A stretch of 9,792 nucleotides of DNA from JAVKBW01 sp964352715. GTDB taxonomy: Bacteria; Pseudomonadota; Alphaproteobacteria; UBA8366; Aestuariispiraceae. The notes under the pieces are model-generated. The model did no database searches. It had not been told where the DNA came from and worked only from the letters and a program-made list of their open reading frames with translations. A program made the translations under genes and the position numbers. The stretch lies in the NCBI GenBank assembly GCA_964352715.1, contig CAYGSU010000101.1, positions 1 to 9,792 of the forward strand. The letters run 5' to 3'. Shown one piece after another: positions 6,243 through 9,792 of this stretch. Each line of letters begins with the position of its first letter. The first letter of the stretch is position 1.

Positions 6243-7706
6243 ATGACGGTTCTGCTGGATACCCGCTTCGACATAACCCTGGATACCTTCCGCCGGGTTG
6301 CCTGGCGCAACGAGACTGTCGGCCTGTCGGATGCCGTGACGACGCGGATGGCCACCAGCCGGGCGGCGTTCGAGCGGCTGATTGACGAAGACCCGGACAT
6401 CACCATCTACGGCGTCACCACAGGATATGGCGCACAGGCAAAAACCAGGCTCGACAAGGCACAGCAGCAGGCTTTTGCCCGGCGCGGCATGGCGCTTGGC
6501 GCGGGGCATTTCGGTGATCCGATGCCGATACGGGTGGTGCGGGGCGCCGTGCTGGCGCGGCTGGCCAATTTTCTCGACGGGTATGCGGCCGTCAGGCCGG
6601 AACTGGCGAAAGCCGTTGTCGATCAGTTGAACGGCGGCATCGAGCTGCCGCCGCTGGCGCGTACGGCGCAGGGAATGAGCGGCGAGGTTCAGTCGTTGTA
6701 TATGCTGTTCAGCCCGATCGACAAGCATCTCGATCTTGAACCGAAGGAAGACGGCGCACTGGTTAACGGATGTCCGGTTTCGGTTGCGATGACAGCTGAT
6801 GCGGCCCTGTCCGCGCCGGCCCGTCTGGCCCTTGCCTTCGAGGTGTTCGCGCTGGCGGCGGAGGCTTTTGCGGTGCCGCCGGAACATTTCGATCCGGCGC
6901 TGGCCCCGCTCTGGGGCGGCGATGACGATGCAGCGGTGCTGCAGCATCTGAGCAAACTGATTGCCGGCGGGTCGGCGCAGCGGCGGCCCTATCAGGGCGC
7001 TGTCAGCCTGCGGGTGCTGCCACGCCTGCTGGCCCAGGCCATGCGCTGCGTTCGCGAGGCGGAAGACGCCAGCAGCCTTCTGTCAGAAATTACCGACAAC
7101 CCGGTATTCCTGATGCCCGACGAGACCTATCCGCTGGGCCGTTGCCTTTCCAATGGCGGGTTCCACAATGCGCGGGCGACGCCGGCGCTGGATGGTCTGG
7201 CAGGCACCTGGGCAGACCTTGCACTGGAAGCTGCCCGTATGGTCGGCAAAATGCTCGATGGAACCCAGCATGGTGTGCCGCCGCAGTTGAGACCGACGGA
7301 CAGGGACGTGCCGGGTGGGACCGGCTATCTGGCCTATATCGGCAGCGTCGCGACCGGCTATTGGATCGACGCGCGACACGCGGCGACCCGCAAGCTGCTG
7401 GAAGGCATCGAGACCGAAGGCGGGCCGCAGAACGATATCATCACGCCGGTTCATGCGTCCTGGGAGGGCGAACAGCGGGCCGGCATATGTTTTGAACGCG
7501 CGCTGGCCGTCCTTGCGGTGGTGGCGGCCGAAGCACTGGTTGTGACCAAACGGCCGGTGCCACCGGCCTTGCAGCCGTTGATAGAGCGCATCCGTCGGCA
7601 CAGCCCGCCAATTGACTACGCCAACCCGCCACGCGCGATGGGGCCGGAATGCGAAAGCCTGGCGAAGGATTTCCGTGCTGCCGTCTATGACGGATGCGAG
7701 GGCTGA
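6243..7706 (+). CDS. Divergent aromatic amino acid ammonia-lyase (HAL/PAL) fold protein
   Basis: A 487-aa member of the histidine/phenylalanine ammonia-lyase superfamily. IYGVTTGYG (55-63) carries the catalytic loop Tyr56; VRGAVLARLANFLDGY (99-114), ITDNPVF (283-289) and SNGGFHNA (303-310) are also conserved blocks. Classic enzymes build the electrophilic MIO cofactor from Ala-Ser-Gly; here the aligned triad is Met145-Ser146-Gly147. The QxxYSxR block reads QGAVSLR (251-257), so its Tyr is Val254. The histidine-binding His of HAL is Ala or Gly (around 86-88), and the HAL NQED block reads PQND (395-398). About 22 residues between the triad and the NGT-type loop (NGC, 175-177) are missing. Ser and Gly are kept, so MIO may still form, but the substrate or reaction is probably not that of HAL. 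It follows the aminotransferase by 17 nt. I know no named family for it; the superfamily call is secure, the activity is open. Confidence 0.87.
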   Translation: MTVLLDTRFDITLDTFRRVAWRNETVGLSDAVTTRMATSRAAFERLIDEDPDITIYGVTTGYGAQAKTRLDKAQQQAFARRGMALGAGHFGDPMPIRVVRGAVLARLANFLDGYAAVRPELAKAVVDQLNGGIELPPLARTAQGMSGEVQSLYMLFSPIDKHLDLEPKEDGALVNGCPVSVAMTADAALSAPARLALAFEVFALAAEAFAVPPEHFDPALAPLWGGDDDAAVLQHLSKLIAGGSAQRRPYQGAVSLRVLPRLLAQAMRCVREAEDASSLLSEITDNPVFLMPDETYPLGRCLSNGGFHNARATPALDGLAGTWADLALEAARMVGKMLDGTQHGVPPQLRPTDRDVPGGTGYLAYIGSVATGYWIDARHAATRKLLEGIETEGGPQNDIITPVHASWEGEQRAGICFERALAVLAVVAAEALVVTKRPVPPALQPLIERIRRHSPPIDYANPPRAMGPECESLAKDFRAAVYDGCEG

Positions 7707-7722
7707 GCCCTACCTGGCGCGA

Positions 7723-9771
7723 TCAGGCTTTCTCTGCCTCGACAAAAGTCTCGTTGTAGCAGGCGCCGTCTTCGATATCGGTGCGGATGTCCGACGGGAT
7801 CAGCGCATTGCCGGTGAAGCCGGTATCGCTGCTGGCGCGCCATGTGCCCTTCGGCGAATACAGCACACCCTGGCGTGTCGCATCCGTCACCTTCAGTGTG
7901 AAAGTGACCCGGCCCCGGCTGTTCCACACCGCAACCTTGTCGCCATCCCTTAACTGACGCGCTTCTGCGTCGGCCGGGTTCATCTCGACAACTTCAGGCC
8001 CCTTCGATTCCGCGCAACCGCCAAACGTGGCGTTGGTCCGTTTGGCCGAGGAAGGTGAGATAAGCGACAGCGGCAGATCCTGCGGCACCGGGTCGAACCG
8101 GGGCACGCCGTAACCGAAGCGCTTTTCAAGGTCGTCGGAATACAGTTCGATCTTCCCGGATCTGGTTGCCGGCGCCACCGTATCGCACATGATCAGGGCA
8201 TCGCCGTTCGGTCGGTTCATCTCAATAGCGGCATCGACCGCCATACGGCTTGGTCGGATGCCGTTGAAGCGCGGGTCTGCACCATCCATCGCGTCATCCA
8301 TCAGCTCTTCGTCTGTCGCCGTGAAGGCCGGGTCGTCATAGCCGAACTTCTCGGCGAGGCGGCGGAAGATTTCCGTGTTCGGCAGGCTTTCCCCGACACA
8401 GGGAATGACAGGCGCGGCGCGCTGCACATAGTTCTGTCCATACGCGCCGTATATGTCGTCGTATTCGAAATGGCTGGCGGCGGGCAGAATGACATCGGCA
8501 AACTGCATGCTGTCGGTCATCGCGACATCCGATCCGACGATGAACAGGTCGTCGCGCATCAGGGCTTTCAGCATGTTGGTCTGATCGGGATGGGTCGCGA
8601 CCGGGTTGTGGTTGTAGATCATGATCGCGGCGACTTTCGGGTCGAGCGACGGATCGAGAATCTTTTCCGCCATGTCGACGATGTTGAAGGTGCGGGTGCC
8701 GGGCGGAATAAAATCTGTGCGCTGCAGCCTCGCCTGGGTTTTCGGCGCGGCGACGCCGGATTTCGCGATCACGCCCGCGCCAAGCCGGCCGTGGTTGCCG
8801 GTCAGCGCCTGCAAGGCCATGCCGGCCCGCAGGCCGGAACCGCCGCTGTGACCGCGTTCGATGCCGTTGCCGAACGAGGCCGCGACGTTTGTTGCCTGCT
8901 GGTACCAGTCGGCCAGCTGATGAAGCTGCGCTGCGGTCACCCGGCAGATCGCTTCCACATCGTCGATGGTGTACTGCCGCGCCTGCGCCATATAGGCGTC
9001 GAAACCGTGCGTCCATTGGTCGATGAAGGCGAGGTCCAGCGCGTCGCGGCGTTCCAGTTCCGCGGCCAGCGCCATTGCCAGCACGACATCGGTGCCGGGA
9101 TGAATCTGGATATGCAGGTCGCACTGCTCCGCCACCTTGATCCGCTTCGGATCGATGATGACGACCTTCGCCCCTTTGGCGCGCACGTCTTTCAGCACCC
9201 GTGTCAGATGCAGGTTCGACACCGTGACATTGTTGCCCCAGACAACAATCAGGTCGGCATGCACCGCCTGTTCCGGCGGCATGCCGGGGGCGGGGCCGAA
9301 CAGGCTGGTATAGGCGGTGCCACGCACCGCGCCGCAGAGCGGGCCGCGGTTCAGCAGGGTCGCGCCCATATAGTGGAAGAACCGCCGGTCCATCGATCCG
9401 CCGGCCAGTTCGCCATGCGGCCCGGCATAGTTGAACGGTACGACTGATTGCGGTCCGTGCTCGGCGATGGCTTTCGAAAAGCCGTCATGCACGAGGTCAA
9501 GCGCTTCGTTCCAGGAAATCCGGGTGAAATCGCCGTCGCCGCGCGCGCCTGTGCGTTTCAGCGGGTGCGTCAGGCGGTTTTCACCATGCACGAATTCAGG
9601 GTAGGACCGCGCGACCTTGTTGCAGATGACGCCCGCCGTGTAGGGGTTGGCGTCCGACCCCTTGATATCGGTCAGCACGCCGTTTTCGACACGGACGCTG
9701 AGGCTGCAGGTATCCGGGCAGTCGAGCGGGCAGACGCTCGGCAGGGTCTGGCTGGTCAGGGGCTGGTTCAT
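7723..9771 (-). CDS. Molybdopterin oxidoreductase with N-terminal [4Fe-4S] motif
   Basis: A complete 682-aa enzyme of the DMSO reductase/formate dehydrogenase superfamily, which moves electrons at a bis-molybdopterin guanine dinucleotide Mo (or W) centre. Cys14, Cys18, Cys22 and Cys50 give a CxxxCxxxC-x27-C motif for one [4Fe-4S] cluster. The catalytic domain follows, with NRGPLCGAVRGTA (141-153), in which Cys146 is a plausible metal ligand, and VVWGNN (176-181). The molybdopterin dinucleotide-binding domain fills about 572-682 (MNPADAEARQLRDGDKV). There is no twin-arginine signal, so it should be cytoplasmic. GAGGA sits 4 nt before ATG 9771. No electron-transfer subunit or cofactor gene is adjacent on the visible side. 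It converges on the lyase-like gene with 16 bp between stops. The substrate cannot be inferred; formate, thiosulfate/polysulfide or another small molecule are only family-level options. Confidence 0.9.
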   Translation of the reverse strand: MNQPLTSQTLPSVCPLDCPDTCSLSVRVENGVLTDIKGSDANPYTAGVICNKVARSYPEFVHGENRLTHPLKRTGARGDGDFTRISWNEALDLVHDGFSKAIAEHGPQSVVPFNYAGPHGELAGGSMDRRFFHYMGATLLNRGPLCGAVRGTAYTSLFGPAPGMPPEQAVHADLIVVWGNNVTVSNLHLTRVLKDVRAKGAKVVIIDPKRIKVAEQCDLHIQIHPGTDVVLAMALAAELERRDALDLAFIDQWTHGFDAYMAQARQYTIDDVEAICRVTAAQLHQLADWYQQATNVAASFGNGIERGHSGGSGLRAGMALQALTGNHGRLGAGVIAKSGVAAPKTQARLQRTDFIPPGTRTFNIVDMAEKILDPSLDPKVAAIMIYNHNPVATHPDQTNMLKALMRDDLFIVGSDVAMTDSMQFADVILPAASHFEYDDIYGAYGQNYVQRAAPVIPCVGESLPNTEIFRRLAEKFGYDDPAFTATDEELMDDAMDGADPRFNGIRPSRMAVDAAIEMNRPNGDALIMCDTVAPATRSGKIELYSDDLEKRFGYGVPRFDPVPQDLPLSLISPSSAKRTNATFGGCAESKGPEVVEMNPADAEARQLRDGDKVAVWNSRGRVTFTLKVTDATRQGVLYSPKGTWRASSDTGFTGNALIPSDIRTDIEDGACYNETFVEAEKA

Positions 9772-9792
9772 GGGGTCCTCGGCCTGAAAGAA

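Noticed and set aside
7699..7727. Small inverted repeats around the convergent stops (AGGGCT/AGCCCT and CCTG/CAGG)
   Set aside because: Stems are only four to six pairs with a very short loop or no T-run; not a supportable bidirectional terminator.

Overview
This 9.8 kb stretch looks like chromosomal DNA from a high-GC alphaproteobacterium, probably Rhodospirillales-like. The pointers are G/C-rich third codon positions, a large Maf-type (DUF115) flagellin glycosyltransferase, and a Cro/C1-type regulator with an S24 domain of a kind I associate with alphaproteobacteria. These taxonomic points are inference from recalled families; no database was searched. No transposase, integrase, tRNA, rRNA or CRISPR array is visible.

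Left part, minus strand (1-4326): a tight three-gene operon, transcribed right to left. It runs from a 666-aa Maf-like protein to a 607-aa asparagine-synthetase-type amidotransferase (3-nt gap) to a SAM-dependent methyltransferase (4-nt gap) that is cut by the left edge. The likely theme is sugar modification or glycosylation of flagellin or a surface polymer, with amidation and methylation as decorating steps. A 310-bp divergent region (4327-4636) holds an imperfect leader hairpin close to the Maf start and an AT-rich inverted repeat close to the regulator start.

Middle, plus strand (4637-7706): first a 213-aa HTH/S24 regulator whose protease Ser and Lys positions appear to be Arg and Tyr, so it should not self-cleave. 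After a 107-bp gap comes a probable two-gene operon: a class IV PLP aminotransferase (branched-chain aminotransferase fold) and, 17 nt later, a 487-aa member of the histidine/phenylalanine ammonia-lyase fold. The latter is strongly divergent. Its cofactor-forming Ala-Ser-Gly triad reads Met-Ser-Gly, the conserved QxxYSxR tyrosine is Val, and about 22 residues after the triad are missing. This pair is the most interesting part of the window.

Right part, minus strand (7723-9771): a single-subunit, cytoplasmic-looking molybdopterin oxidoreductase with an N-terminal [4Fe-4S] motif. It is convergent with the lyase-like gene, with only 16 bp between the stops. Its own upstream neighbours lie outside the window.
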